This document shows positions 16,480-24,193 of a stretch of DNA of 64,000 nucleotides, one piece after another. This DNA is from JARYGU01 sp033795365 (GTDB lineage: Bacteria > Pseudomonadota > Alphaproteobacteria > Rhizobiales > Rhizobiaceae), in the NCBI GenBank assembly GCA_033795365.1, contig JARYGU010000008.1, forward strand, positions 170,586-234,585. The letters are read 5' to 3'. Below the pieces are notes generated by a model that was given only the letters and a program-made list of their open reading frames with translations, was not told the origin of the DNA and did not search any database. The position numbers and the translations under genes were made by a program. Position 1 is the first letter of the stretch, and each line of letters starts with the position of its first letter.

Positions 16480-17529
16480 ATGGCATTCGACACGATCAGC
16501 AGACGCTCCCTTCTCAAGACGGCCGGCCTTGCGGGCGGCGCACTCGCGACGACGCTCCTGCTGCCCCGATACGCAGCGCACGGCCAGAACGCTGCAGCAC
16601 CCGCTCAGGGCGCACCCATCCTGCGCACCATTCCGAAAACCGGCGAGACCGTTCCGGCCGTCGGCCTCGGTACTTTCGAGACCTTCGACATCCTGCCCGG
16701 TGAGCCGCGCGACCATGTGCGCGAGGTGATCCGGCGCTTCCACGCAGCCGGCGGACGGGTGATCGATACCTCGCCGCTCTACGGCATGTCGGAGGTCAGC
16801 GTCGGCGACTTCGCGACAGAGCTCGGCATCGCCGACGACCTCTTCATCACCAACAAGACCTGGACGACCGGCGAATATCTCTCCGACAACAGCCATTCGC
16901 ACGCGCAGTTCTTCCGCTCGATGGAAAGGCTCTGGCGCAATACCATGGACGTCCAGCAGGTGCATAGCCTGGAGAACCACGACCAGGTGCTGCACCTCCT
17001 GCGGCAATGGAAGGCGGAAGGACGCGTTCGCTATATCGGCGCGACACAGTGGAGCGCGGAATATTACGACACGATGGAGCGGCTGGTGCGCGGCGGCAAC
17101 CTCGATTTCGTGCAGATCGCCTATACGATCTTCTCCCGCCAGGCCGAGGAGCGGCTGCTGCCGGCATGCGCCGATAACGGCGTCGCCGTGCAGATCAACA
17201 TACCGTTCGAGAAGGCCCGCCTCTTAACCTGCGTGAAGGACCAGCCGCTTCCCGATTTCGCCGCGGAATTCGGCGCCGCCACCTGGGCGCAGTTCTTCCT
17301 CAAGTTCATCCTCTCCCATCCGGCGGTCACCGTCGTCATCCCCGCGACGAGCAGCCCGGAGCATGCGAGCGACAATATGGGCGCGCTCTACGGCGACCTG
17401 CCGGACGAGGCGATGCGCCAGCGCATGATACGGCACATGGAAGGCATTCCCGCTTTCGAGGCGACGCTTCGCCAGCCGCCCTATCCCGGAAAATCCTATG
17501 GCGGAGTGGTCAAATGGCCGTTCACATGA
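16480..17529 (+). CDS. Tat-exported aldo/keto reductase
   Basis: A 349-residue AKR-superfamily protein with a clear twin-arginine signal (ISRRSLLKTAGLAGGALATT, residues 6-25), so it is expected to be folded with cofactor and exported to the periplasm. The (beta/alpha)8 catalytic tetrad is intact: Asp96 in RVIDTSPLYG, Tyr101, Lys126 in ITNKTW and His162 in QQVHSLENHDQ. AAGGAG lies about 6 nt before ATG 16480, fixing the start; the longer frame from 16432 lacks one. The SUMF1-like gene overlaps its 3' end, and an AraC regulator lies upstream. The substrate is unknown. Confidence 0.87.
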   Translation: MAFDTISRRSLLKTAGLAGGALATTLLLPRYAAHGQNAAAPAQGAPILRTIPKTGETVPAVGLGTFETFDILPGEPRDHVREVIRRFHAAGGRVIDTSPLYGMSEVSVGDFATELGIADDLFITNKTWTTGEYLSDNSHSHAQFFRSMERLWRNTMDVQQVHSLENHDQVLHLLRQWKAEGRVRYIGATQWSAEYYDTMERLVRGGNLDFVQIAYTIFSRQAEERLLPACADNGVAVQINIPFEKARLLTCVKDQPLPDFAAEFGAATWAQFFLKFILSHPAVTVVIPATSSPEHASDNMGALYGDLPDEAMRQRMIRHMEGIPAFEATLRQPPYPGKSYGGVVKWPFT

Positions 17530-18242
17530 CCTCGTTCTGGCGAAAGTGCTTTCTTGCAGCGGGCATGCTTCTGGTGCTTGCAGCCGCGCCCGCCGGTGCA
17601 CAGCCACCGGCGACGGTCGCGCTGCCGGGCTTCGGCATCGACCGCACCGAGGTGAGCATCGGCCAGTTCCGCGCCTTCGCCGAAGCCGCCGGGCTCGTCA
17701 CGGAGGCGGAGAAGGCGGGTGGCGGCTTCGAGTGGGGTTCCGGCTGGGAGCGCCGGACCGGCTGGACCGTCTACGCGCCTTTCGGCAGCCGGAGCGAGAG
17801 CGAGACCGAGCCGGCCGTCCATGTGAGCTGGGCCGAAGCCGCCGCCTATTGCGCCTGGAAGGAGGGTCGGCTGCCGACGGCCGACGAGTGGCGCACCGCC
17901 GCATACCGGGAAAGCCGAGAAAAGGGCGAAGACGGGTTTTCCGCCGGCACGACCTATCCCTATCCGGTCGGCGATGCACCGGCCGGCATGAACACGCGCG
18001 AAGAGGACGCATGGCCGCGGCTTGCTCCGGTCGGCACGACCCGGCGAGGCGTCAACGGGCTCCATGACATGGGCGGCAATGCCTGGGAGTGGCTGGCGGA
18101 CCGAAGGGACGGCGAAGCGCTGACGGCGGGCGGTTCCTGGTGGTACGGCGCCGAGGAGACCACGGCATCCGCAATGCAATGGAAACCGGCGGATTTCTAC
18201 GCCGTCTATGTCGGCTTCCGCTGCGTCTACGACCGGCAGTGA
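17514..18242 (+). CDS. SUMF1/EgtB/PvdO-family (formylglycine-generating enzyme fold) exported protein
   Basis: A 242-residue protein with an N-terminal signal peptide (FLAAGMLLVLAAAPAGAQ). The FGE-sulfatase fold is shown by IDRTEVSIGQFRAFAEAAG, PAVHVSWAEAAAYCAWKEGR, LPTADEWRTAAYR, GVNGLHDMGGNAWEWLADR and the C-terminal GFRCVYD. The two closely spaced catalytic cysteines of true formylglycine-generating enzymes are not evident, so the role is probably structural or another oxidation. It overlaps the reductase by 16 nt; ATG 17514 has GGCGGAG in front, while the in-frame ATG 17526 forms an ATGA overlap. Tight coupling implies joint function in the periplasm. Confidence 0.8.
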   Translation: MAVHMTSFWRKCFLAAGMLLVLAAAPAGAQPPATVALPGFGIDRTEVSIGQFRAFAEAAGLVTEAEKAGGGFEWGSGWERRTGWTVYAPFGSRSESETEPAVHVSWAEAAAYCAWKEGRLPTADEWRTAAYRESREKGEDGFSAGTTYPYPVGDAPAGMNTREEDAWPRLAPVGTTRRGVNGLHDMGGNAWEWLADRRDGEALTAGGSWWYGAEETTASAMQWKPADFYAVYVGFRCVYDRQ

Positions 18243-18373
18243 GAGGCTTCATTGCGTGACGCGGCAAACATCCGAGGGATCAGCGTCCCGAAGCATTTCG
18301 CGACGCGGTTCGGCGCCGAGCAGGATAGCGCAGACATGCCGCGATGCGAGCGCCGGCGAAGCCGCCCCCGCCA

Positions 18374-20038
18374 TTACATATTCTGATAGACCGGCCCTTC
18401 GCCGCCTTGGGGCGGCACCCAGTTGATGTTCTGGTTGGGATCCTTGATGTCGCAGGTCTTGCAGTGGACGCAGTTCTGCGCGTTGATGACGAAGACGTCG
18501 AGATCGTCCTTCTTCACCCATTCGTAGACGCCCGCCGGACAGTAGCGCGTCGAAGGGCCGGCATAGACGTCGAGCTCGGACGACTTCTGCAGGCCGGCAT
18601 CCTTGAGCTGCAGGTGGATCGGCTGGTCCTCCTCGTGATTGGTGTTCGACAGGAACACCGAGGAGAGCCGGTCGAAGGTCAAGACGCCGTCCGGCTTCGG
18701 ATAGTCGATCTTCTTGTGCTTTTCGGCCGGCTCCAGCGACTGCGCGTCCGTCTTGCCGTGCTTCAGCGTGCCGAGGAAGGAAAAGCCGAAGAGCTGGTTG
18801 GTCCACATGTCGAACCCGCCGACCGCCACGCCGAGCGCCGTGCCGAACCTCGACCACAGCGGCTTGACGTTCCTGACCTTTCTCAGGTCCGAGCCGATGG
18901 CGCTGTCGCGCCAGCCGTTCTCGATCTCGACCGGCTCGTCGTTTGCCCGGCCCGCCGCGATCGCATCGGCGAGCTTCTCGGCCGCCAGGATGCCGGACAG
19001 CACCGCATTGTGGCTGCCCTTGATGCGCGGCAGGTTGATAAAGCCGGCCGAGCAGCCGATCAGCGCGCCGCCGGGGAAGGAAAGCTTCGGCACCGACTGA
19101 TATCCGCCCTCGGTGATGGCGCGTGCGCCATAGGAAAGCCGCTTGCCGCCCTCGAAGGTGCCGCGGACGGCCGGATGCGTCTTGAAGCGCTGGAATTCCT
19201 CGAAAGGCGCGAGATAGGGGTTCTTGTAGTTGAGATGCACGACGAAGCCGACGGCGACGAGATTGTCCTCGAGGTGATAGAGGAACGAACCGCCGCCCGT
19301 CTTGAGCCCGAGCGGCCAGCCGAAGGAATGCTGCACGAGGCCCTGCTTGTGGTTTTCGGGCTTCACCTCCCAAAGCTCCTTTAGCCCAATGCCGAATTTC
19401 TGGGGCTCGCGGCCTTCGCCGAGCTTGAATTTCCGGATCAGCTGCTTGGCGAGCGAGCCGCGCACGCCTTCGCCGATCAGCGTATATTTGCCGAGAAGCG
19501 CCATGCCGCGGGTGTAGTTCGGCCCCGGTTCGCCGTCGTGGCCGATACCCATGTCGCCGGTGGCCACCCCGATCACCGCGCCCTCGTCGTTGTAGAGCAC
19601 CTCGGTCGCCGCGAAACCCGGATAGATCTCGACGCCGAGCTCTTCCGCCTTGCCGGCGAGCCAGCGACAGACATTGCCGAGCGAGACGATGTAATTGCCG
19701 TGATTGTTCATCAGCGGCGGCATGAAGAGGTTCGGCAGGCGGAGCGAGCCCGCGGGGCCGAGAAGCAGGAACTGGTCGTCGGTCACCGCCGTCTTGAAGG
19801 GATGGCCCTCCTCCTCGCGCCAGCCGGGCAGCAGCCGGTCGATGCCGATCGGATCGACCACCGCGCCCGACAGGATATGCGCCCCGACCTCCGAGCCCTT
19901 TTCCAGAACCACCACCGAAAGCTCCGGATCGACCTGCTTCAGCCGGATGGCCGCGGCGAGACCCGCCGGGCCAGCGCCAACGATCACCACGTCGAATTCC
20001 ATGCTCTCGCGTTCGGGTAGTTCCATTTGATCGACCAT
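18374..20038 (-). CDS. Electron transfer flavoprotein-ubiquinone oxidoreductase (ETF-QO)
   Basis: A 554-residue membrane-associated flavoprotein that passes electrons from ETF (fatty acid, branched-chain amino acid and sarcosine oxidation) to ubiquinone. The FAD-binding VVIVGAGPAGLAAAIRLKQ is near the N-terminus, and four cysteines at about 500, 523, 526 and 529 (NCVHCKTCD region) bind the 4Fe-4S cluster. The end GGEGPVYQNM is the conserved ETF-QO tail. Length is normal. ATG 20036-20038 follows GGAG; the few codons upstream add nothing conserved. A LiuR-like palindrome lies upstream at 20199-20214. Confidence 0.95.
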   Translation of the reverse strand: MVDQMELPERESMEFDVVIVGAGPAGLAAAIRLKQVDPELSVVVLEKGSEVGAHILSGAVVDPIGIDRLLPGWREEEGHPFKTAVTDDQFLLLGPAGSLRLPNLFMPPLMNNHGNYIVSLGNVCRWLAGKAEELGVEIYPGFAATEVLYNDEGAVIGVATGDMGIGHDGEPGPNYTRGMALLGKYTLIGEGVRGSLAKQLIRKFKLGEGREPQKFGIGLKELWEVKPENHKQGLVQHSFGWPLGLKTGGGSFLYHLEDNLVAVGFVVHLNYKNPYLAPFEEFQRFKTHPAVRGTFEGGKRLSYGARAITEGGYQSVPKLSFPGGALIGCSAGFINLPRIKGSHNAVLSGILAAEKLADAIAAGRANDEPVEIENGWRDSAIGSDLRKVRNVKPLWSRFGTALGVAVGGFDMWTNQLFGFSFLGTLKHGKTDAQSLEPAEKHKKIDYPKPDGVLTFDRLSSVFLSNTNHEEDQPIHLQLKDAGLQKSSELDVYAGPSTRYCPAGVYEWVKKDDLDVFVINAQNCVHCKTCDIKDPNQNINWVPPQGGEGPVYQNM

Positions 20039-20198
20039 TCTCGTCTCCAGCCCTGCCGATCTCCGGTCAGAATACGGCAAAAGGTCCCAAAAGTGCGGCC
20101 TGTCATTGCAAATGCGGCAAGCCTTGTCGAGCAGTTCTGCGACAGGCGATCTCCGCTTTTGCGCATGACCTCATGCATTACGGCGAATTTTATTTACT

Positions 20199-20214
20199 TA
20201 TACGTAAACGTCAA
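20199..20214. promoter_or_regulatory. LiuR-like palindrome in the ETF-QO/FAD oxidoreductase divergent region
   Basis: TATACGTAAACGTCAA, i.e. ACGT-AA-ACGT with near-symmetrical flanks, resembles the palindromic sites described for the MerR-type branched-chain amino acid regulator LiuR. It lies about 160 bp before ETF-QO and 74-90 bp before the FAD oxidoreductase. Overlapping it, TTTAC-N6-GTAAA forms a second palindrome at 20193-20208. ETF-QO serves isovaleryl-CoA and acyl-CoA dehydrogenases, which makes this regulation plausible. Confidence 0.4.
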
Positions 20215-20287
20215 TGGTTTCGATTTCCGCTCTGCGGCTTGATTCCCGCAATGCGGGAGACTACCCATGTCTGCCAGAGGACCACCC

Positions 20288-21706
20288 ATGACCCGCACCA
20301 TCCAATCGCAGATTATCGATTCGCTATCGGCTCACTTCGACGAAATCGGCAGAAAGCTTTTCGTAATCGGAACGGATAGCTTGGCGAACCGCCATCCCGG
20401 CGAGCATCCCGGCAATTTCGGCGCCGGCGTGATGGCGTTTCCCGAAAACGGCGAGGACGTCGCGCAGATCGTCCGCTGGTGCGGCCGCAACGGTGTCGGC
20501 ATCGTGCCGCAGGGCGGGCGCACCGGCCTCGTCGGCGGTTCCGTCAGCCGGCCCGGAGAGCTCATCCTTTCCAGCGAACGCCTCGACCGCATAGAAAGCA
20601 TCGATCCCGCCTCGCGCACCGCGACCGTCCAGGCCGGCGTGACGCTGGAGGCGCTGCAGGCGGCAGCGCTCGCCCACGGCCTGACGCCCGGCATAGACCT
20701 TGCCTCGCGCGGCAGCGCGACGATCGGCGGCATGGTCTCGACGAATGCGGGCGGCATCCTCGCCTTTCGCAGCGGCGTGATGCGCCATCAGGTGCTCGGC
20801 CTCGAAGCGGTGCTGCCCGATGGCAGCATCTTCTCCGATCTCACCCGTGTCGTGAAGACGAGTGCCGGCCCCGATGTGAAACACCTGCTGATCGGCGCCG
20901 AGGGAGCCTACGGCTTCGTGACGCGTGCGGTAGTGAAGCTGGAGGCTCTGCGTACCGCCCGCGCAACCGCGCTGGTCGGCGTGCGCGACGCCGCCTCCGC
21001 GCTGACCGTTGCCGGCTATTTCCAAGGGCTTGCGACGGTCGGTCTCGAAGGCGCCGAGCTGATGTGGCGGGATTTCCTCCTCGACAGCGCCGCCGCGCAT
21101 GGCGTCGATCTCGGCTTTGCCGGAGAAGACACGCGGGCCGCCCTCCTCATCGACATTTCCGCCGAGAGCGCCGATGCAGCCACCGCGGCGCTCGAAGAGG
21201 GCCTCGGAGCCCTCTGGGAAAGTGCCGGGCTGACCGACGGTGTCGTGGCGCAGTCGCTCGACCAGTCGCGTAGGTTCTGGATGCTCCGGGAAGCCTCCGA
21301 CTTCATCTATCGCCTGCACCCGGCGGCTCCCTCCTTCGACGTCTCCCTGCCGCCCGCCGAACTCGACCGCTACGTCGAAGGGCTGAGAGAGCGCCTGCGC
21401 GGGGTCGATCCGGCCTTCGGCGCCTATGTCTACGGCCATATCGCCGACGGAAACCTGCACGTTTCCGTCACCCATGCGGGCAAGGTGGACGAGGCGCTGC
21501 TGCTGCTCATAGAGGAGGCCGTCTATTCCGGCATCACCGGTCTCGGCGGCAGCTTCTCCGCCGAACACGGGATTGGCCTGGAAAAACGGCATGCCTATCT
21601 CAGCCACGGCAACGAGGCACGCCGCCTTCTGGCGCAGTCGATCAAGGCATGCCTCGACCCGGCCGGCCTCTTCAACCGCGGCAAGGTGCCGTACCGGAAC
21701 GACTAA
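20288..21706 (+). CDS. FAD-binding oxidoreductase (GlcD / D-2-hydroxyacid dehydrogenase family)
   Basis: A 472-residue flavoprotein with the FAD_binding_4 (PCMH) domain first: GVGIVPQGGRTGLVGGS and PGIDLASRGSATIGGMVSTN, then the FAD-oxidase_C domain with VYGHIADGNLHVS and GSFSAEHGIGLEK. This set of motifs marks the GlcD/LDH-D/D2HGDH group, which oxidises D-lactate, D-2-hydroxyglutarate or similar acids and passes electrons to a carrier. AGAGGA precedes ATG 20288; an in-frame ATG at 20267 also has GGGAGA, so the start could be 7 codons earlier. The divergent ETF-QO is a possible electron acceptor route. Confidence 0.85.
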   Translation: MTRTIQSQIIDSLSAHFDEIGRKLFVIGTDSLANRHPGEHPGNFGAGVMAFPENGEDVAQIVRWCGRNGVGIVPQGGRTGLVGGSVSRPGELILSSERLDRIESIDPASRTATVQAGVTLEALQAAALAHGLTPGIDLASRGSATIGGMVSTNAGGILAFRSGVMRHQVLGLEAVLPDGSIFSDLTRVVKTSAGPDVKHLLIGAEGAYGFVTRAVVKLEALRTARATALVGVRDAASALTVAGYFQGLATVGLEGAELMWRDFLLDSAAAHGVDLGFAGEDTRAALLIDISAESADAATAALEEGLGALWESAGLTDGVVAQSLDQSRRFWMLREASDFIYRLHPAAPSFDVSLPPAELDRYVEGLRERLRGVDPAFGAYVYGHIADGNLHVSVTHAGKVDEALLLLIEEAVYSGITGLGGSFSAEHGIGLEKRHAYLSHGNEARRLLAQSIKACLDPAGLFNRGKVPYRND

Positions 21707-21721
21707 CGAAAGGAGAAACCC

Positions 21722-22510
21722 ATGGATCTCGGCATCGAGGGAAAACGCGCGCTCGTGCTTGCCTCCTCGCGCGGGCTCGGCCTTGCGATCGCCACGGCGT
21801 TGGCGCGCGAGGGCGCGAACGTGCTGATCTCGGGACGAAGCGAAGAGGAGCTTGCGGAGAACTGCCGCAGGATCAATGCCGAGGGCAACGGCCGCGCCGA
21901 CTGGACGCGCGCCGATCTCACGGAACCGGATGTCGTCGAACGGCTCTTCGCCGCGGCGGGCGAAAAGCACGGCGGGCTCGACATTCTCGTCAACAATTCC
22001 GGCGGTCCGAAGCCGGGAAGCACGCAAGACATGACCGTGGAGACGCTGGAAAGCTATTTCCAGTCGATGGTGCTGCGGCTGATCGCGCTTACCAACCGCT
22101 TCCTGCCCGGCATGAAGCAGCAGCGCTGGGGCCGTATCCTGACCGTCGCCTCTTCCGGGGTGATCGAGCCGATCCCGGGCCTTGCGCTTTCCAACACGCT
22201 GCGTCCGGCGCTTGCGGGCTGGTCGAAGACGCTGGCAAGCGAGGTTGCCCAATATGGCATCACCTCGAACATGCTGCTGCCCGGCAGCATCATGACCGAC
22301 CGGCTCGCCAGCCTCGACAAGGCGGCCGCCGAACGAAGCGGCCGGTCCGTCGAGGAGGTGAAGGCCGAGTCCGAAGAGGCGATCCCCGCCCGCCGCTACG
22401 GCCGGGTCGAGGAGTTCGCGGCGACCGCCGCCTTTCTCTGCAGCGCGCCGGCGAGCTACGTCACCGGCAGCATGATTCGCTGCGACGGCGGTGCCGCGCG
22501 GTCCGTATAA
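21722..22510 (+). CDS. SDR-like protein with atypical active site (BKR-like subgroup)
   Basis: A 262-residue Rossmann protein with SDR architecture (LDILVNNSGG, RILTVASSG, PGSIMTDRLA, GSMIRCDGG). The cofactor loop is ASSRGLG (residues 14-20) instead of TGxxxGxG. The expected YxxxK is replaced around residues 157-162 by SNTLRP, so the catalytic tyrosine is lost and arginine stands near the lysine position. The description fits a known subgroup of SDR-like proteins with imperfect NAD motif and tetrad. A strong AAAGGAG precedes ATG 21722, 15 nt after the FAD oxidoreductase. Enzymatic activity is doubtful or mechanistically different. Confidence 0.82.
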   Translation: MDLGIEGKRALVLASSRGLGLAIATALAREGANVLISGRSEEELAENCRRINAEGNGRADWTRADLTEPDVVERLFAAAGEKHGGLDILVNNSGGPKPGSTQDMTVETLESYFQSMVLRLIALTNRFLPGMKQQRWGRILTVASSGVIEPIPGLALSNTLRPALAGWSKTLASEVAQYGITSNMLLPGSIMTDRLASLDKAAAERSGRSVEEVKAESEEAIPARRYGRVEEFAATAAFLCSAPASYVTGSMIRCDGGAARSV

Positions 22511-22608
22511 GGGTAAGGCCTGCCGTTTTCGTCGCGCCCGCAGCAACGCAGGAGACGGCGGGCGATGCGCCTTGCGCGAGCCCGCCCCTGTCCTGTATTC
22601 CTTTTCCC

Positions 22609-23502
22609 ATGATCTCCGCCAAAGACCTCACCGCCGCCGAGCTGGCCGCGCTTCTGCATTTCCATGCGGATGCGGGGGTCGAATGGCTTCTGGAGGAAGA
22701 AGCGGTCGACCGTATCGCGGAGTTCGAAGCCATGCGCGCCGCGCAGGGCGCGAGGCCGCGACCGTCGCACCAGGCGTCGGAGGATGGCGGGGCATCGATC
22801 GAAAGTCCCATTCGCCGCGAGCCCGTGCCCCGGCAGGCGGGCGGAAGCGCTCCGGCCCCTCGCCCCGTGCGGCCGGTCGCCCCCACCGGTGCCATTCCCG
22901 ACGGACAGGCCGTTGCCGAGGCGCAATTCGCCGCCGCATCCGCGCGCTCGCTGGAGGAGCTCAAGGTGGCGATGGAGGCCTTCAACGGCTGCAATCTCAA
23001 GACCAGCGCCCGCTGCCTCGTCTTTGCCGAGGGCAATCCGCGTCCGCAGGTCATGGTGGTGGGCGCGATGCCGAATGCCGACGACGACCGCGACGGCTTG
23101 CCCTTTTCCGGCCGGCAGGGCGCGATGCTCGAGCGCATGCTTGCCGGCATCGGCCTCGACCGCGCCGATCTTCTGCTCTCCAACATCATTCCCTGGCGCC
23201 CGCCGGGCAACCGCGTGCCCTCGGCGCGCGAAACCGATATCTGCCGGCCCTTCATCGAGCGGCAGATCGCGCTGGCGGAACCGAATCATCTGCTGGTCCT
23301 CGGCAATTTCGCCGCGCGCTTCTTCTTCGGCGGCAATGAAACGATCCATCAACTGCGCGGAGTGTGGCGCGAAATCCACATAGAGGGGCGGCAATTGCGC
23401 GCCTTTGCCACCCTGCACCCCCAGGATCTCGCCTCCGCGCCGATCAGCAAGCGGCTCGCCTGGCAGGACCTGCTCGCCTTCCGTGCAGGAATGCGGAACT
23501 GA
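22609..23502 (+). CDS. Uracil-DNA glycosylase superfamily protein, divergent family 4/5-like
   Basis: A 297-residue protein. The first ~115 residues are charged and proline-rich (linker-like), then comes the UDG fold: FNGCNLKTSARCLVF, VMVVGAMPNADDDRDGLPFS, LLLSNIIPWRPPGNRVPS, LVLGNFAARFFFGG and FATLHPQDLASAP. The usual motif GEAPGxxED is here GAMPNADDD (residues 152-160). The cysteine in KCRPPGNR is Trp196 and HPAYLLR is HPQDLAS, so the 4Fe-4S site seems incomplete (Cys128, 136 and 212 remain). The fold would remove uracil or another damaged base from DNA. The ATG at 22609 lacks a good ribosome-binding site, so the start is uncertain. Confidence 0.78.
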   Translation: MISAKDLTAAELAALLHFHADAGVEWLLEEEAVDRIAEFEAMRAAQGARPRPSHQASEDGGASIESPIRREPVPRQAGGSAPAPRPVRPVAPTGAIPDGQAVAEAQFAAASARSLEELKVAMEAFNGCNLKTSARCLVFAEGNPRPQVMVVGAMPNADDDRDGLPFSGRQGAMLERMLAGIGLDRADLLLSNIIPWRPPGNRVPSARETDICRPFIERQIALAEPNHLLVLGNFAARFFFGGNETIHQLRGVWREIHIEGRQLRAFATLHPQDLASAPISKRLAWQDLLAFRAGMRN

Positions 23503-23553
23503 ACGCACGCCTCTTCTTTTATCTATACTATTGATTTTAAAGCGATATATTCT

Positions 23554-23580
23554 AAAACACCAGCAGTGAGGCGGTGTTTT
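23554..23580 (+). terminator. Hairpin terminator after the uracil-DNA glycosylase gene
   Basis: AAAACACC (23554-23561) pairs with GGTGTTTT (23573-23580), loop 11 nt, ending in a T-run about 50 nt after the stop codon. Confidence 0.55.
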
Positions 23581-23635
23581 GTCCATCGAATCGTCGCGAC
23601 ACTGCCTCAATTATGAACAGCTTGTTGCAACCGTT

Positions 23636-23693
23636 ATGCGAATTGCGCATATCAGCCCGCCGATATGTCGCATTGCAAAAATCATGGTGCGAC
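23636..23693. promoter_or_regulatory. Cluster of two palindromes upstream of tiny ORFs
   Basis: ATGCG-N5-CGCAT at 23636-23650 and GTCGCA-N15-TGCGAC at 23667-23693 (with flanking ATAT on both sides) lie in a relatively AT-rich stretch before the small ORF at 23738. They could be operators or the stems of a small RNA; nothing in the sequence decides between these. Confidence 0.35.
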
Positions 23694-23737
23694 GCAATAT
23701 GGATACACGGGAGGACAGGTTTTCAAGGATTAGGACA

Positions 23738-23914
23738 ATGACCGCCCGTTTTCGGCCCATCCATTCGAGCTTCGAAACGCTCCGCCATTCCGGACTTCGT
23801 CCGACGCATGGCTTCGGCGGATGGCGCGCACCGGCCAACGAGCAGATGACCGCCAGCGGCTACGCCCGGATCAATCGTCCGGCGCAGATCTATTCGGACT
23901 TCGTCCAGCGCTGA
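23738..23914 (+). CDS. Hypothetical small protein (58 aa)
   Basis: The frame starts ATG 23738 with AAGGA about 8 nt upstream; an in-frame ATG at 23699 would add 13 residues. The product is basic in its first half (RFRPIHSSFETLRHSGLRP), glycine/tryptophan-containing in the middle (HGFGGWRAPANEQM) and ends YSDFVQR. I do not recognise a family. It has no signal peptide or membrane helix and lies between a terminator and another tiny ORF in the same direction. It is supported only by start context and lack of any competing gene. Confidence 0.35.
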   Translation: MTARFRPIHSSFETLRHSGLRPTHGFGGWRAPANEQMTASGYARINRPAQIYSDFVQR

Positions 23915-23984
23915 GCCCTTTGTCGAACCCGCACCTTTGAAGGTGCCGGGAAGACAGAGCCTTGAAGAACGTCAGGAAGACAAG

Positions 23985-24128
23985 ATGGTAAAGCTTCGCA
24001 AACTCTTCTCCGATCTTCACGATATCCGCACCGCCGTCGCCGCGTCGCGCGAATATTCGCAGCTCGCGTCGCTTCCGCGCGACGCCGCCGAGCGCCGCGA
24101 ACCCTTGAAGGCATTCCTGCCGAACTGA
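23985..24128 (+). CDS. Hypothetical small protein (47 aa)
   Basis: ATG 23985 is preceded by AGGAAG. The product MVKLRKLFSDLHDIRTAVAA... is a charged, probably helical peptide ending EPLKAFLPN. It resembles in style the short conserved proteins of rhizobial genomes, but I do not know a family. A rho-independent terminator begins 29 nt after its stop codon, which supports that this stretch is transcribed and ends here. A longer in-frame start at 23937 lies inside the small hairpin at 23931-23946 and is less likely. Confidence 0.5.
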   Translation: MVKLRKLFSDLHDIRTAVAASREYSQLASLPRDAAERREPLKAFLPN

Positions 24129-24156
24129 GCTGCGGCACCCCACATCGGATTATGCG

Positions 24157-24179
24157 AGGGCGCGGTTTCGCGCCCTTTT
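24157..24179 (+). terminator. Rho-independent terminator
   Basis: AGGGCGCG (24157-24164), loop GTTT, CGCGCCCT (24169-24176) followed by TTT. It ends the small-ORF transcript and lies before the convergent DMT transporter. Confidence 0.85.
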
Positions 24180-24193
24180 CCGTTTGTCCGGGT

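Noticed and set aside
20324..22546. A 740-codon open frame on the - strand opposite the FAD oxidoreductase and SDR genes
   Set aside because: It spans two real genes and the gap between them, with no recognisable fold.
23931..23946. GCACCTT-TG-AAGGTGC as a terminator between the two tiny ORFs
   Set aside because: The loop would be only 2 nt and no T-run follows on the + strand.
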